Shown here: one piece after another, positions 63,012 through 64,000 of the stretch
How the letters are laid out: each line of letters begins with the position of its first letter
Numbering within the stretch: the stretch's first letter is position 1
Source of the DNA: Pseudonocardia ammonioxydans
GTDB taxonomy: Bacteria > Actinomycetota > Actinomycetes > Mycobacteriales > Pseudonocardiaceae
Reading direction: 5' to 3'
Assembly (NCBI RefSeq): GCF_900115005.1
Contig: NZ_FOUY01000014.1
Span: 1-64,000 of the forward strand
Length of the DNA: 64,000 nt
Program-made: the position numbers and the translations under genes
The notes under the pieces: generated by a model
Databases searched by the model: none
What the model was told of the DNA's origin: nothing
The model's input: only the letters and a program-made list of their open reading frames with translations

Positions 63012-64000
63012 ATGGACGACACTGAGGGTGTGCGTCCGTCACCTCGCAGCCGCCGAGCGCCCCGCAACCCGCTGCGTGCCGCCGTCCCCGACGACGAGCC
63101 GATCGATCTCCGCTCGGACACCGTCACGGCCCCGTCGGCGGCGATGCGCAAGGCGATGGCCGACGCCGAGGTGGCCGACGACGTCCTCGACCGCGACCCG
63201 ACCATGCGCGAGCTGGAGGAGCGCGTCGCCGGCCTGCTCGGCGCGGCCGACGCGCTGTGGACCCCGACCGGGTCGATGGCGAACCTCATCGCGCTGATGA
63301 GCCGGCTCGGGCGCGGGGAGTCGTTCCTCGCACCGCAGGGCGCGCACGTCCTCGACTTCGAGCTGGGCACGGCGGCCTGGCTGGCCGGTGGGATGCCGCG
63401 GCCGCTGCCGCACGACGGCGGGCCCGGCAAGGTCACGCCGCACGCGGTCCGGCGGGCGGCCGGGCTGGACCCGGACCAGGGTTACGGCTCCTACACGGCG
63501 CTGCACTGCGCGCTGCTGTGCCTGGAGAACACCCACAACGCCGCGGGCGGGACGGTCACCGCCCCCGAGGAGCACGCGGCCGTCGCCGCGGCGGCCCGCG
63601 CCGCCCGGCTCGCGGTGCACCTCGACGGCGCCCGGCTCTGGAACGCCGCCGTCGCCCTCGGGGTGCCGCCGGGGGCGTTGACGGTCGGCGCGGACACCGT
63701 GTCGGTCTGCCTGAGCAAGGGTCTCGGCGCACCGGTCGGCTCGGTCGTCGCCGGGTCGTCGGAGTTCGTGGAGCACGCCCGGCGGCTGCGCAAGATGCTC
63801 GGTGGCGGTGTCCGGCAGGGCGGGATCATGGCCGCGGCCGGCCTGGTCGCGCTCGAGAACACCGAGCGGCTCGCCGAGGACCACGCGCTCGCCACCCGGC
63901 TCGCCGCCGGGCTGCGCGAGCGGGGCTGGCGGGTCCGGGAGCCGCAGACCAACATCGTGCTGGTCGACGTGGCGGACCTGCGTGGCACGATCGCCGCGTT
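63012..64000 (+). CDS. Threonine aldolase/beta-eliminating-lyase family PLP enzyme (3' end beyond window)
   Basis: The reading frame stays open to the window edge (at least 329 residues). It shows DLRSDTVTAPSAAMRKAMAD (about 29-48) and DVLDRDPTMRELEERVAGLLG, the low-specificity threonine aldolase pattern. HLDGARLWNA is near 205 and the PLP-lysine motif SVCLSKGLGAPVGS near 235. ATG 63012 and GTG 63030 are both possible starts; the first 28 residues are Arg/Pro-rich. It should cleave L-threonine or allo-threonine to glycine and acetaldehyde. Confidence 0.87.
   Translation, partial: MDDTEGVRPSPRSRRAPRNPLRAAVPDDEPIDLRSDTVTAPSAAMRKAMADAEVADDVLDRDPTMRELEERVAGLLGAADALWTPTGSMANLIALMSRLGRGESFLAPQGAHVLDFELGTAAWLAGGMPRPLPHDGGPGKVTPHAVRRAAGLDPDQGYGSYTALHCALLCLENTHNAAGGTVTAPEEHAAVAAAARAARLAVHLDGARLWNAAVALGVPPGALTVGADTVSVCLSKGLGAPVGSVVAGSSEFVEHARRLRKMLGGGVRQGGIMAAAGLVALENTERLAEDHALATRLAAGLRERGWRVREPQTNIVLVDVADLRGTIAA

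Overview
The window is very GC-rich and encodes a high-GC actinomycete chromosome. Mycothiol synthase, GlnR, a DUF3073 protein, LytR-CpsA-Psr and LmeA proteins and PHO boxes built from GTTCA-type 11-mers all point to Actinobacteria. The gene order sseC-cysA-(thiX absent)-lmeA-glnR-mshD-pst-phoU and DUF3073-purM-purF-SCP-purL-purQ-purS matches my recollection of the Rv0803-Rv0821c region of Mycobacterium tuberculosis. The family is probably Pseudonocardiaceae, with Pseudonocardia as a guess; this is inference from content and not a database result.

Layout. (1) 1-7158: right part of an actinomycete integrative and conjugative element (AICE, pSAM2 type). It holds a Pra-like protein, five small ORFs including a 59-residue DnaJ-type zinc-ribbon protein, an FtsK/TraB-like DNA translocase, a small membrane protein, a RepSA-type rolling-circle initiator, Xis and Int, and it abuts the 3' end of tRNA-Lys(UUU). 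Its left end lies outside the window. (2) 7.2-13.3 kb: zinc-ribbon protein, SodC-like lipoprotein, DusB, a diguanylate cyclase and an LCP protein with a 480-residue disordered N-terminus. (3) 13.3-21.1 kb: phosphate module with phoU1, dodecin, phoU2 and convergent pstSCAB, with three PHO boxes of the same geometry, followed by mshD and glnR. (4) 21.2-23.8 kb: lmeA and a sulfur module of leader peptide, cysA-type rhodanese and sseC. (5) 23.8-27.7 kb: GntR, Baeyer-Villiger monooxygenase and esterase cassette. (6) 27.7-32.9 kb: nitrobindin-like protein, pxpBC, and a membrane-anchored Ala/Gly repeat protein. (7) 33-39 kb: DivIVA-like protein with 11-residue repeats, Fur, YgfZ, DUF3073, NrtR-like Nudix. 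(8) 38.9-47.8 kb: DUF485/solute symporter pair, then purM, purF, SCP, purL, purQ, purS. (9) 47.8-51.7 kb: mixed enzymes. (10) 51.7-58.3 kb: a catabolic cluster for a C4 polyol (erythritol/threitol): two dehydrogenases, a DhaKL-type kinase, an RpiB-type isomerase, an MFS transporter and a SorC regulator. (11) 58.3-64 kb: divergent TetR/SDR, purC, purB, TetR, and a truncated threonine-aldolase-type gene running off the end.

How the parts work together. Phosphate uptake (Pst) and its PhoU brakes appear to be under common PhoP control. The sulfur genes sit behind a leaderless Cys-rich upstream peptide typical of cysteine-responsive attenuation. Purine synthesis is split into two groups (purSQL-SCP-purFM and purBC). 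In the tetritol cluster, polyol uptake, oxidation to erythrulose, phosphorylation and isomerisation toward erythrose 4-phosphate can be assigned gene by gene. The least explained content is the DivIVA-like/Ala-Gly repeat protein pair at 29982-35548 and the small accessory genes of the integrated element.
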